A stretch of 11,533 nt of DNA from Flavobacteriaceae bacterium (GCA_030618945.1 JAUXCI010000055.1:1-11533), one strand, 5' to 3'. Numbered from the stretch's first letter, positions 1 through 7,930 are shown. The notes: generated from the sequence alone by a model not told the origin. Numbers and translations are program-made.

Positions 1-53
1 CGAGTTTCAAGCCAGTTTATAAAGTTTAAAGTTATTTCGAATCAGCTCATTAA

Positions 54-88
54 TAAGGACTAAGTTATAAGTTCTAAGGATTAAGTAT
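54..88. repeat. Tandem TAAG-headed heptamers (5 units)
   Basis: Five consecutive 7-bp units begin at 54, 61, 68, 75 and 82. Each starts with TAAG and is followed by three variable bases (GAC, TTA, TTC, GAT, TAT). A related pair, AAAGTTT and AAAGTTA, lies at 21-34 in a different register. The fixed head and variable tail are read directly from the sequence. No function is known to me. The array lies in the non-coding stretch upstream of pyrH. Confidence 0.7.
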
Positions 89-113
89 TTCCGTTTGAAG
101 ACAGTATGTATCG

Positions 114-155
114 TCCTAAATTTTGTTTACGTTTATGTGTAAACCTATTTCAGGA
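114..155. repeat. Imperfect 17-bp inverted repeat, 8-nt loop
   Basis: The left arm (114-130) and right arm (139-155) can pair at 13 of 17 positions. The innermost six bases are a perfect GTTTAC/GTAAAC stem and the outermost four are a perfect TCCT/AGGA stem, around the loop at 131-138. There is no T-run after the right arm, so it does not look like a classical intrinsic terminator. It could be the 3' hairpin of an upstream transcript outside the window, or a transcribed leader structure. Confidence 0.45.
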
Positions 156-162
156 TAAGACA

Positions 163-178
163 CAAGACAACAAGACAA
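163..178. repeat. Direct octamer duplication CAAGACAA x2
   Basis: Two perfect adjacent copies of CAAGACAA, preceded at 156-162 by a partial copy, TAAGACA. The pair lies between the inverted repeat and the CATT octamer array in the pyrH upstream region, and has the same 8-bp period as that array but a different register. Confidence 0.65.
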
Positions 179-189
179 CCTTATTGTTG

Positions 190-261
190 CATTTCAGCAT
201 TGTAGCATTGTAGCATTGCATCAATATTTCAATGTTTCATTATATCATTATATCATTGTTT
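190..261. repeat. In-register array of nine degenerate octamers (CAWTNYNN)
   Basis: Nine 8-bp units begin at 190, 198, 206, 214, 222, 230, 238, 246 and 254. All start with CA and have T at position 4. Position 3 is T in seven units and A in two; position 6 is T in seven and C in two. Units 2 and 3 are identical (CATTGTAG), as are units 7 and 8 (CATTATAT). A possible tenth unit, TATTGTTG, begins at 182. The array stops two bases before the TATATTTG box of pyrH. Strict period with drifting sequence suggests either old slippage expansion or selection on spacing; I cannot tell which. Confidence 0.7.
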
Positions 262-263
262 AC

Positions 264-271
264 TATATTTG
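264..271 (+). promoter_or_regulatory. Candidate pyrH promoter -7 box
   Basis: TATATTTG matches the Bacteroidota -7 consensus TANNTTTG exactly and ends 20 bp before the pyrH start at 292, leaving a leader of roughly 13-15 nt. No good -33 TTTG is found at the usual 17-23 bp spacing; that stretch is occupied by the octamer array, where the nearest TTTC (235-238) is 25 bp away. Confidence 0.5.
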
Positions 272-291
272 TACATCTTATCAGGATTTCT

Positions 292-999
292 ATGAAATAT
301 AAAAGAATACTATTAAAGTTAAGCGGCGAAGCACTAATGGGCGATCGTAATTACGGAATTGACCCCAACAGGTTAGCTGATTATGCTAATGAAATAAAAA
401 ATATCATAAGCAAAGGTGTGGAAGTAGCTGTTGTGATAGGTGGAGGAAATATTTTTAGAGGAATGGCGGGAGCCAGTAATGGGATGGACAGGGTTCAAGG
501 AGATTATATGGGTATGCTAGCGACCATTATCAACGGTCTTGCTCTTCAAAGTGCTCTGGAAGAGGCGGGTCTTCAAACCAGACTACTTACTTCGATTGAA
601 ATGAAAGAAATTGCTGAACCATTTATTAAAAGAAGAGCCGTAAGACATTTGGAAAAAGGCAGAGTGGTAATTTTTGGAGGAGGAACAGGAAATCCCTATT
701 TCACAACTGACACTGCTGCTGTTCTAAGAGCTATAGAAATTGGTGCTGATGTGATTATCAAAGGAACCCGTGTTGACGGCATTTATTCATCGGATCCTGA
801 AAAAGATCTAAGCGCTACAAAATTTGAAAACATTACTTTTAAAGAAGTTATGGATAAAGACCTGAAAGTTATGGACATGACGGCGTTTACCCTAAGCGAA
901 GAAAATGATTTACCAATCATAGTTTTCGATATGAATAAAAAGGGCAACTTGATGAAAGTCATTTCCGGCGAAAAGGTTGGAACTCTTGTTAATTCATAA
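292..999 (+). CDS. pyrH: UMP kinase (uridylate kinase)
   Basis: Phosphorylates UMP to UDP with ATP, the committed step toward UTP and CTP; a cytosolic hexamer of the amino-acid-kinase fold. The 235-residue product is of normal bacterial PyrH length. Visible motifs are the N-terminal KLSGEAL strand (9-15), the glycine-rich GGGNIFRG loop (50-57), DYMGMLAT (71-78), the [15 protein letters not shown] nucleotide and UMP region (129-143), and the KGTRVDGIY segment (157-165). The ATG at 292 is chosen because homologues begin with a [19 protein letters not shown] strand. The same frame is open from an ATG at 232, but that start lies upstream of the -7 box and would add 20 hydrophobic residues encoded by the repeat array. 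frr follows after 12 bp, so the two are probably cotranscribed. Confidence 0.96.
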   Translation: MKYKRILLKLSGEALMGDRNYGIDPNRLADYANEIKNIISKGVEVAVVIGGGNIFRGMAGASNGMDRVQGDYMGMLATIINGLALQSALEEAGLQTRLLTSIEMKEIAEPFIKRRAVRHLEKGRVVIFGGGTGNPYFTTDTAAVLRAIEIGADVIIKGTRVDGIYSSDPEKDLSATKFENITFKEVMDKDLKVMDMTAFTLSEENDLPIIVFDMNKKGNLMKVISGEKVGTLVNS

Positions 1000-1011
1000 A
1001 TATTTATTACC

Positions 1012-1566
1012 ATGGATGAGGAAATACAATTTATCATAGATTCTGTAGAGGAAAAAATGGCAAGTGCAATCCATCATTTAGAGATTGAATTTGTTAATAT
1101 TAGGGCTGGCAAAGCTACTCCTTCAATGTTAAGTGGCGTTAAAGTGGATTATTACGGTGCTTTAACCCCCTTGAGTCAAGTAGCAAATGTCAACACCATG
1201 GATGCCCATACTATTACCGTACAACCTTGGGAAAAATCCCTTATTCCTGAGATAGAAAAGGGGATTCTTGTTGCAAATTTAGGGTTTAACCCAATGAATA
1301 ATGGAGAGAGCATAATTATCAATGTCCCTATCCTTACTGAAGAAAGACGGAGAGAACTTGCTAAAAAAGCCAAGGCGGAAGGAGAAAACGCTAAGGTTAG
1401 TATTCGAAATGACCGGAAAGACGGCAATAACGAATTAAAAAAATTAGAAATTTCTAAAGATCAACTGGCCAATGCAGAAGTAGATATTCAACTCTTAACT
1501 GATACGTATAGTAAAAAAGTTGATGAGCTCTATTTGGTTAAAGAAATAGAAATTATGAAAGTTTGA
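1012..1566 (+). CDS. frr: Ribosome recycling factor
   Basis: With EF-G, splits the post-termination ribosome into subunits. The 184-residue length is standard (about 185). Family signatures in order: the NIRAGKATPSML helix end (29-40), the YYGALTPLSQVANV beta domain (47-60), the QPWEKSLI segment (71-78), PILTEERRREL (106-116), and the arginine-rich helix RNDRKDGNNELK (132-143). The RNxRxDxN spacing that contacts 23S rRNA is kept in that last helix. It lies 12 bp after pyrH, the usual pyrH-frr operon pair. The start ATG gives the normal N-terminus; there is no Shine-Dalgarno, as is common in Bacteroidota. The stop codon TGA overlaps an ATG (TGATG) that opens a 29-codon frame downstream. Confidence 0.96.
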   Translation: MDEEIQFIIDSVEEKMASAIHHLEIEFVNIRAGKATPSMLSGVKVDYYGALTPLSQVANVNTMDAHTITVQPWEKSLIPEIEKGILVANLGFNPMNNGESIIINVPILTEERRRELAKKAKAEGENAKVSIRNDRKDGNNELKKLEISKDQLANAEVDIQLLTDTYSKKVDELYLVKEIEIMKV

Positions 1567-1663
1567 TGGGCGGGTTTATCGAGAGCTCTTTGACGTATCA
1601 AACCAGGAAATTCATGATCTTATTGAATGCTAAGGCCCACTTTTGGGTAAAATAATCTGAATT
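1567..1663. other. frr-exporter spacer with small stem-loops
   Basis: A 97-bp gap with several small symmetries. GGTTT (1573-1577) can pair with AAACC (1600-1604). Within that span are the near-palindrome GAGAGCTCTT (1581-1590) and TTTGA/TCAAA arms (1589-1602). CCCA/TGGG arms (1636-1647) can form a four-pair hairpin, and TGGGC (1567-1571) can pair long-range with GCCCA (1635-1639). None is followed by a clear T-tract, so a terminator is not supported. No convincing promoter box was found before the next gene. Confidence 0.3.
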
Positions 1664-4045
1664 ATGAATTTTTGGCAGGTTGTATCACGTTTTATACTTA
1701 AGCAAAGAATTTTTATTCTGATTGTGCTGGCTGCAGCCACAATTTTATTGGGTTCAAAAATCCAGAATATTAAATTTTCTCACTCTGAAGCTAATCTTCT
1801 ACCTAGTGATCATGAAGAAAATATAAAATATGATAATTTTCTAAAGATTTTTGGAGAAGAAGGTAATATGGTTATTCTTGCTATAGATGACCCCAATTTG
1901 TTCCATGTCGAAAATTTTAACAAATGGAATGAATTTTCCAATAGACTTGATTCCTTCCCTGAAGTCGATTTTACTGTTTCTATAGGTGACATTAAAACGC
2001 TTAAGAAAGATAAAAAAAACGAAAAGTTCTATGTTGAATCACTTTATGACCAAGATCCTGTTAACGATGAACAGGTATTAGCGATCAAAAAGGAGCTTTT
2101 TGAAAACCTCCCTTTTTTCGACAATTTCCTCTTTAATAAAAATACAGGGACCATAAGAACGGTCATATATCTGGAGCAGGCTATCGTAAATACAAAGATT
2201 AGAGAACGGTTTGTTTTTGATGTACTTAATCCATCCATTGAAAAATTTGAAGAGGAAACGGGTCTTGACATACGTGTTTCGGGTATGCCATACATCAGGA
2301 CCATGAACGCCCAAAATATTATTGATGAAATAGGGATTTTCGTTGGGCTTGCCTTATTGATAACCTCCCTGATCTTTTGGTTATTCTTTAGATCTTACCG
2401 AGCCACTTTTATTACCATGCTTGTAGTTAGCATAGGTGTAGTATGGGCCTTGGGTTTTATAGGCTGGTTTGAATATGAAATATCTGTTTTGATGGCCTTA
2501 ATTCCTCCTTTGATCATTGTCATTGGTGTGCCAAATGCGATTTTTCTCATCAACAAATACCAGCAGGAGGTAAAAAAGCATGGGAATCAAGCAAAATCAT
2601 TACAAAGAGTCATCTCAAAAATTGGTAATGCTACGATGATGACCAACATCACAACTGCCTCTGGTTTTGCTACCTTTATCTTTACTAACAGTCAACTTTT
2701 AAATGAATTTGGTATTATTGCCTCCATCAATATTTTGGCAATTTTTGTTCTTTCTATTTTGATCATCCCAATTTATTACAGCTTCATGTATAAGCCAAAA
2801 AATAAGCACCTGAAGCATTTGGAAAGAAAATGGATTGATAGCATAGTTAACTGGATGGAGAACACCGTAAGGCATCACAGAATAGCTATATATTTATCAA
2901 CGGTTGGTATTATTGTGGTCAGTATTATTGGGGTGTATATGATCAGGATTTCAGGTAGTATAATAGAGGATATGCCTAAAGGAAAACAATTCTACAAAGA
3001 CATTCTTTTCTTTGAAGAGGAATTTGGAGGTATTATGCCATTAGAAATTTTGATTGACACCAAACGTAAAAAAGGCGTTATGAACCTCGCAACTTTAAAG
3101 CGAATGAATAAGCTTGAAGAGGAGATTGAGGAAATTCCGGAATTATCGAAGCCCATTTCTATCCTCAATATGGTCAGGTATTCAAAACAAGCTTTTTATA
3201 ATGGTAATCCTAAATATTACCAATTGCCTACAGAGCAGGAAAAGAATTTTATTCTGGCCTATACCAATAACTCTGAAGGGAATTCTGATATGCTGAAAAA
3301 TTTTGTAGATTCAACAGGTCAATATGCACGGATCACTACTTTTATGAAAGATATTGGGACCGATAAAATGGAGACCATTGAAGATCGGATAAAAGAAAAA
3401 GTAGCAAAGGTTTTCCCGGAAAATAAGTTTGAGGTTTCATTAACTGGCAAGGCTCTGGTGTTTTTAAAAGGCACCAACTATCTGGTTAAAAATCTTGTTA
3501 TTTCCTTATCTCTGGCCATATTTTTGATTTCAATTTTTATGGCCTGGATGTTTAAGTCCTATAAGATGATTATTATATCACTTGTCCCTAACATATTGCC
3601 ACTACTTATTACAGCCGGTCTTATGGGATATCTTGGCGTGCCCATAAAACCATCTACCATTCTGGTATTTAGTATTGCTTTTGGGATTTCAGTTGATGAT
3701 ACCATACACTTTTTGGCCAAATACAGACAAGAACTTATCGCTCATAAATGGAATGTGAGAAAATCGGTTTATGGGGCATTGAGAGAAACAGGGGTAAGCA
3801 TGTTTTACACCTCCATCGTTCTTTTCTTTGGTTTTCTTGTCTTTACCGTATCAAGTTTTGGCGGTACAAAAGCCCTTGGTGGACTAGTATCTGTGACGCT
3901 GCTTTTTGCCATGGTGTCCAATTTATTGTTGTTACCTTCGTTGCTGCTATCATTGGAATCAAAAATCGCCAATAAAAAGACCCTTAAAAAACCAACGATT
4001 ACGATCATTCCCAAGGAGGAAGATGATAACGAAACAAACGAATAA
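1664..4045 (+). CDS. RND-superfamily (MMPL/COG1033-like) exporter
   Basis: Inner-membrane exporter, probably proton-driven; substrate unknown. The 793 residues show the duplicated RND plan: TM1 about 14-33, an extracytoplasmic domain about 34-222, TM2-6 about 223-375, then TM7 about 407-427, a second extracytoplasmic domain about 428-609, TM8-12 about 610-763, and a charged cytosolic tail ending in acidic residues. It is shorter than AcrB-type pumps (about 1,030) and fits the MMPL / predicted-exporter class. The second half carries the acidic relay motif SVDDTIHFLAKYRQE (676-690; D678, D679, H682). The matching position in the first half reads GVPNAIFLINKYQQE (288-302) and has no acidic residue. 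No membrane-fusion or TolC-like gene is adjacent. The rmlA-type gene starts three bases after the stop, so they are probably cotranscribed. Confidence 0.88.
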   Translation: MNFWQVVSRFILKQRIFILIVLAAATILLGSKIQNIKFSHSEANLLPSDHEENIKYDNFLKIFGEEGNMVILAIDDPNLFHVENFNKWNEFSNRLDSFPEVDFTVSIGDIKTLKKDKKNEKFYVESLYDQDPVNDEQVLAIKKELFENLPFFDNFLFNKNTGTIRTVIYLEQAIVNTKIRERFVFDVLNPSIEKFEEETGLDIRVSGMPYIRTMNAQNIIDEIGIFVGLALLITSLIFWLFFRSYRATFITMLVVSIGVVWALGFIGWFEYEISVLMALIPPLIIVIGVPNAIFLINKYQQEVKKHGNQAKSLQRVISKIGNATMMTNITTASGFATFIFTNSQLLNEFGIIASINILAIFVLSILIIPIYYSFMYKPKNKHLKHLERKWIDSIVNWMENTVRHHRIAIYLSTVGIIVVSIIGVYMIRISGSIIEDMPKGKQFYKDILFFEEEFGGIMPLEILIDTKRKKGVMNLATLKRMNKLEEEIEEIPELSKPISILNMVRYSKQAFYNGNPKYYQLPTEQEKNFILAYTNNSEGNSDMLKNFVDSTGQYARITTFMKDIGTDKMETIEDRIKEKVAKVFPENKFEVSLTGKALVFLKGTNYLVKNLVISLSLAIFLISIFMAWMFKSYKMIIISLVPNILPLLITAGLMGYLGVPIKPSTILVFSIAFGISVDDTIHFLAKYRQELIAHKWNVRKSVYGALRETGVSMFYTSIVLFFGFLVFTVSSFGGTKALGGLVSVTLLFAMVSNLLLLPSLLLSLESKIANKKTLKKPTITIIPKEEDDNETNE

Positions 4046-4048
4046 AAG

Positions 4049-4909
4049 ATGAAAGGAATTATTTTAGCCGGCGGAAGCGGCACCAGATTGCATCCCCTTA
4101 CTTTGGCGGTTAGTAAACAACTTATGCCGATTTATGACAAACCAATGATATATTATCCATTATCGGTTCTAATGCTGGCTGGCATTAAAGAGATTCTTAT
4201 CATCTCCACTCCTAATGATCTACCTTTATTTGAAAGACTTCTAGGTGATGGCCAAAACATGGGTTGCCGTTTTGAATATGCTGTACAAAAGATTCCGAAC
4301 GGACTTGCTCAGGCCTTTGTTATTGGAGAAGAATTTATAGGTGACCAAGACGTAGCCCTTATTCTGGGTGATAATATTTTTTATGGTACTGATCTTGAAA
4401 AGCGATTAAAATCAGCCATTGATCCCGATGGTGGCGTAGTTTTTGCCTATCATGTTAAGGACCCTGAAAGATATGGTGTAGTGGAATTTGATGATTCGAA
4501 CAAGGTCATTTCCATTGAAGAAAAACCTGAAATTCCAAAATCTAACTATGCCGTGCCGGGAATTTATTTTTACGACAACTCCGTTGTCCAAAAGGCAAAA
4601 AACTTAAAACCATCTCCTCGTGGTGAATATGAAATCACTGATATCAATAAGCTTTATTTACAAGAAGGTAAATTACGAGTGACCCAACTAGGTCGTGGAA
4701 CGGCATGGCTTGACACCGGCACCTTCTCTTCACTTATTCAGGCCCAACAATTTGTGCAGGTAATAGAGGAAAGGCAGGGCCTAAAGATTGGGTGTATTGA
4801 AGAGGTTGCTTACCGAAAAGGATTTATGAGTTCAGATCAGTTAAAAGAAGTAGCTCAGCCTTTATTAAAAAGTGGTTATGGCGAGTATTTGCTAGAAATA
4901 TTAAAATAA
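4049..4909 (+). CDS. rfbA: Glucose-1-phosphate thymidylyltransferase (RmlA/RfbA)
   Basis: Couples dTTP with glucose 1-phosphate to give dTDP-glucose, the first step toward dTDP-rhamnose and other dTDP-6-deoxysugars for surface polysaccharide. The 286-residue length is normal for RmlA (about 290). Visible are the nucleotide-binding signature [11 protein letters not shown] (8-18; R13) with K23 in [11 protein letters not shown], the metal-binding LGDNIFYG (106-113; D108), EEKP with K159, and the second metal aspartate in AWLDTGTF (D222). All catalytic positions are present. It lies three bases after the exporter. rmlB, rmlC and rmlD are not in this window, so the rest of the pathway must be elsewhere. 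A related dTDP-sugar or UDP-sugar specificity cannot be fully excluded from motifs alone. Confidence 0.93.
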   Translation: MKGIILAGGSGTRLHPLTLAVSKQLMPIYDKPMIYYPLSVLMLAGIKEILIISTPNDLPLFERLLGDGQNMGCRFEYAVQKIPNGLAQAFVIGEEFIGDQDVALILGDNIFYGTDLEKRLKSAIDPDGGVVFAYHVKDPERYGVVEFDDSNKVISIEEKPEIPKSNYAVPGIYFYDNSVVQKAKNLKPSPRGEYEITDINKLYLQEGKLRVTQLGRGTAWLDTGTFSSLIQAQQFVQVIEERQGLKIGCIEEVAYRKGFMSSDQLKEVAQPLLKSGYGEYLLEILK

Positions 4910-4915
4910 TTATAC

Positions 4916-4946
4916 TTTCCAAATTTTAACGCTTTGTGTATCTTTG
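4916..4946 (+). promoter_or_regulatory. asnS promoter (Bacteroidota type)
   Basis: The -7 box TATCTTTG at 4939-4946 matches TANNTTTG exactly. A -33-like TTTC at 4916-4919 lies 19 bp upstream, within the normal spacing. The predicted transcript would begin about 4952-4954, some 11-13 nt before the ATG at 4965. This placement rules out translation from the in-frame TTG at 4944. Confidence 0.65.
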
Positions 4947-4964
4947 CCACCTAAATTTTTGAGG

Positions 4965-6398
4965 ATGCAAAACTATAGCGTTGCCGAATTATTGCAGGCT
5001 AAACATATTTTACAGGAGATCGATGTTAAAGGATGGGTAAAAACCTTCAGAAGTAAACGGTTTATTGCTTTGAATGATGGATCAACCATTAAAAACATTC
5101 AATGTGTGATTGACTTTGAAAACACTTCTGAAGAAGTTCTAAAGAAAATTACAACCGGTGCTTCGGTTCATATCAAAGGTGTGCTCATTGAAAGTAAGGG
5201 GCAAGGTCAGAGCGTTGAAATTCAAGTGAGTGAAATCATCATTTTGGGTGAATCGAATCCTGATGATTACCCTATTCAGCCCAAAAAACACAGTATGGAA
5301 TTCCTGCGCGAAAATGCGCATCTGAGAATTCGTACCAATACTTTCAGTGCGGTGATGCGTATCAGATCGGTACTGTCTTTTGCCATCCATCAGTATTTTA
5401 TGAATAATGGTTTCTACTATTTTCACGCACCTATAGTCACGGGCTCTGATGCTGAAGGAGCTGGTGAAATGTTTAGCGTATCTACGCTTGATAAAAAGAA
5501 TCCGCCCTTAGACGAAAACGGGAACATTGATTTCAAAGAAGATTTCTTTGGCAAGGAAACAAATTTGACCGTTTCTGGGCAATTGGAAGCTGAAAGCTAT
5601 GCCATGGCTTTGGGTAAAGTTTATACTTTCGGACCTACTTTCAGGGCTGAAAATTCAAATACTTCGCGTCATTTAGCAGAATTTTGGATGATTGAACCTG
5701 AGGTTGCTTTTAATGACCTGGATGCCAATATGGATTTGAGTGAGGATTTTATCAAATACATCCTAAACTATATTCTTGAGCACTGTAAGGACGATCTTGA
5801 GTTTCTGGAAAAACGTTTGCTCGATGAAGAAAAATCAAAACCTATGATTGAGAGAAGTGAATTGGCTTTGCGCGAAAAACTTAAATTCATCGTAGATAAT
5901 AACTTCAAAAGAGTTAGCTATACTGAGGCGTTTGAAATATTGAAAAATTCCAAACCTAACAAAAAGAAGAAATTCAAATACCCGGTCAATGAATGGGGTG
6001 TTGATCTGCAAAGTGAGCATGAAAGATATCTGGTTGAGAAACATTTTAAGTGTCCGGTAATCTTGTTTGACTACCCTGCTAATATCAAAGCATTTTATAT
6101 GCGTTTAAATGATGATGGTAAAACAGTAAGAGCCATGGATGTTTTATTCCCTGGGATTGGTGAAATAGTTGGAGGAAGTCAACGTGAAGAGCGTTTGGAT
6201 GTGTTAAAAGAGAAAATCAAAGCACTTGGTATTGATGAGAAAGAATTATGGTGGTATCTTGACCTGCGAAAATTTGGAACTGCTGTGCATTCAGGCTTTG
6301 GCTTAGGATTTGAACGAATGGTTCAGTTCGCCACGGGAATGACTAACATCAGAGACGTAATCCCGTTTCCAAGAACTCCACAAAACGCAGAGTTTTAA
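4965..6398 (+). CDS. asnS: Asparaginyl-tRNA synthetase
   Basis: Charges tRNA-Asn with asparagine; a cytosolic class IIb synthetase. The 477 residues (E. coli enzyme 466) comprise an N-terminal OB-fold anticodon-binding domain (about 15-95) and a class II catalytic core. Motif 2 is [15 protein letters not shown] (226-240) and motif 3 is GFGLGFERM (444-452). The substrate-site segment [23 protein letters not shown] (204-226) is also present. The segment at about 175-200, between the [10 protein letters not shown] motif and the substrate site, is a lysine- and acidic-rich insertion seen in many AsnRS. I chose ATG 4965 because the alternative TTG at 4944 lies inside the TATCTTTG -7 box and would add seven residues (MPPKFLR). 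It has its own promoter, separating it from the rfbA unit, and is followed by rpoN. Confidence 0.95.
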   Translation: MQNYSVAELLQAKHILQEIDVKGWVKTFRSKRFIALNDGSTIKNIQCVIDFENTSEEVLKKITTGASVHIKGVLIESKGQGQSVEIQVSEIIILGESNPDDYPIQPKKHSMEFLRENAHLRIRTNTFSAVMRIRSVLSFAIHQYFMNNGFYYFHAPIVTGSDAEGAGEMFSVSTLDKKNPPLDENGNIDFKEDFFGKETNLTVSGQLEAESYAMALGKVYTFGPTFRAENSNTSRHLAEFWMIEPEVAFNDLDANMDLSEDFIKYILNYILEHCKDDLEFLEKRLLDEEKSKPMIERSELALREKLKFIVDNNFKRVSYTEAFEILKNSKPNKKKKFKYPVNEWGVDLQSEHERYLVEKHFKCPVILFDYPANIKAFYMRLNDDGKTVRAMDVLFPGIGEIVGGSQREERLDVLKEKIKALGIDEKELWWYLDLRKFGTAVHSGFGLGFERMVQFATGMTNIRDVIPFPRTPQNAEF

Positions 6399-6445
6399 AA
6401 ATTATTAAGGGTAGTATGCTTTCCGCTTTTGGTATTTCTTTTTTG

Positions 6446-6453
6446 TAACTTTA
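6446..6453 (+). promoter_or_regulatory. Candidate rpoN promoter -7 box
   Basis: TAACTTTA matches seven of the eight positions of TANNTTTG (final G to A) and lies 19 bp before the rpoN ATG. A TTTC at 6420-6423 is 22 bp upstream and could act as a weak -33. The asnS-rpoN gap is 74 bp with no clear terminator, so some readthrough from asnS is also possible. Confidence 0.35.
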
Positions 6454-6472
6454 GCGATAAGTATAATTTTTT

Positions 6473-7927
6473 ATGTTAAAACAAAGTTTACAGCAAAAGC
6501 TGCAACAAAAATTATCTCCTCAACAAATTCAGTTGATGAAATTGATTCAATTGCCTACCCAGGCCTTTGAACAAAAATTAACACAAGAAATTGAAGAAAA
6601 CCCTGCATTAGAAAGTGGTAAAGAAGAACTTGATGAGTTTGGTGATGAGTCTAATGACGATTATGATGATACCGGTACCGAAACAATAGAAACTGACATC
6701 AATATTGATGACTACCTCAGTGATGATGAGATTCCCAGTTATAAACTCCAGTCGAATAATTATAGCAGCGACGACGAAGATAACAGGATTCCTTATTCAG
6801 GAGGAATTTCATTTAACCAACACCTTTCTAATCAATTAAATACCTTTAGTCTTGAACCTCAAGAAGAACAGATTGCCGAATTTATGGTGGGATGTATTGA
6901 TGATAATGGCTATATCAGAAGAACCGTTGAAGACATTATAGATGATCTTGCTTTTTCAGAAAATATTTATACTACAACAAAAGAAATTGAAAAAATACTG
7001 AGTATCATTCAACAACTTGATCCGGCAGGCGTTGGTGCCAGAAGCTTAAAAGAATGTCTCCTTATACAACTTCGAAGGAAAGATGAAACCAAAGACAGAT
7101 TGCTGGCTATTCAGATTCTCAATACTTCCTTTGAACAATTTGTAAAAAAGCATTATATAAAGATGGCTCAAAAGTTCAACATTTCAATGGATGAATTGAA
7201 AGGGGCCATTCAGGAAGTTGAAAAGTTGAATCCGAAACCTGGAGGTTCCTTTGCTGGTAACTTGACCATCATTGAACATATTGTCCCTGATTTTAGCATC
7301 CGTATCAACGATGGCGAATTGGAACTTAGCTTAAATGCGAGAAATGCTCCTGATTTACATATTTCAAGAGAGTATGACAATATGCTCAAAGGTTATTCTG
7401 AATCCAAAGACAAATCAAAGTCTCAAAAGGACGCGGTAATGTTCATCAAACAAAAGCTGGATGCTGCAAAATGGTTTATTGATGCGATAAAACAACGACA
7501 ACAAACTTTGATGATCACCATGAATGCCATTTTACATTACCAAAAACAATACTTACTAACTGGAGATGAAAGGAAATTAAGACCCATGGTACTGAAGGAT
7601 ATCGCCGATCAGATCCATATGGATGTATCAACGGTTTCAAGGGTAGCCAACAGTAAATACGTAGATACCCCATACGGCACAAAACTAGTGAAAGAATTTT
7701 TCTCTGAATCCATGAAGAATGTTCAAGGGGAAGATATTTCAACCCGGGAGATCAAAAAAATATTACAGACCGAAATCGAAAATGAAGATAAAAAAAGACC
7801 ACTGACAGATGAAAAAATTTCGAGTCTATTAAAAGAAAGTGGTTATTTGATTGCGCGTAGAACTGTGGCAAAATACAGGGAGCAACTTGACATTCCCGTA
7901 GCGCGTTTAAGAAAAAAATTATTGTAA
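6473..7927 (+). CDS. rpoN: RNA polymerase sigma-54 factor
   Basis: Directs RNA polymerase to -24/-12 promoters and needs AAA+ enhancer-binding activators. The 484 residues show the full sigma-54 order. Region I is glutamine- and leucine-rich (about 1-45, starting LKQSLQQKLQQKLSPQQ) and contacts activators. Region II is highly acidic (about 51-105, many D and E). The core-binding domain follows (about 110-300, with QQLDPAGVGARSLKECL at 180-196). A helix-turn-helix lies around 370-395 (LKDIADQIHMDVSTVSRVANSK). The RpoN box ARRTVAKYRE is at 461-470 and reads the -24 element. All parts are intact. Placement directly after asnS is a common Bacteroidota arrangement. The next gene begins three bases after the stop, so it is likely cotranscribed. 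No activator gene lies in the window. Confidence 0.96.
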   Translation: MLKQSLQQKLQQKLSPQQIQLMKLIQLPTQAFEQKLTQEIEENPALESGKEELDEFGDESNDDYDDTGTETIETDINIDDYLSDDEIPSYKLQSNNYSSDDEDNRIPYSGGISFNQHLSNQLNTFSLEPQEEQIAEFMVGCIDDNGYIRRTVEDIIDDLAFSENIYTTTKEIEKILSIIQQLDPAGVGARSLKECLLIQLRRKDETKDRLLAIQILNTSFEQFVKKHYIKMAQKFNISMDELKGAIQEVEKLNPKPGGSFAGNLTIIEHIVPDFSIRINDGELELSLNARNAPDLHISREYDNMLKGYSESKDKSKSQKDAVMFIKQKLDAAKWFIDAIKQRQQTLMITMNAILHYQKQYLLTGDERKLRPMVLKDIADQIHMDVSTVSRVANSKYVDTPYGTKLVKEFFSESMKNVQGEDISTREIKKILQTEIENEDKKRPLTDEKISSLLKESGYLIARRTVAKYREQLDIPVARLRKKLL

Positions 7928-7930
7928 TTC

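Noticed and set aside
190..261. CRISPR-like array
   Set aside because: Units are 8 bp with no spacers and there are no cas genes; it is a simple degenerate tandem array.
232..291. N-terminal extension of pyrH from the ATG at 232
   Set aside because: It would be encoded by the octamer repeat array, lies upstream of the -7 box at 264-271, and is absent from the usual PyrH N-terminus.
1636..1647. CCCA/TGGG hairpin as an intrinsic terminator after frr
   Set aside because: Only four base pairs and followed by an A-rich stretch rather than a T-tract.
2044..2314. Minus-strand open frames within the exporter gene
   Set aside because: They lie opposite a strongly supported RND coding sequence, have no motifs, and look like shadow frames; the same holds for the other opposite-strand frames inside pyrH, frr, asnS, rpoN, the P-loop gene and the M20 gene.
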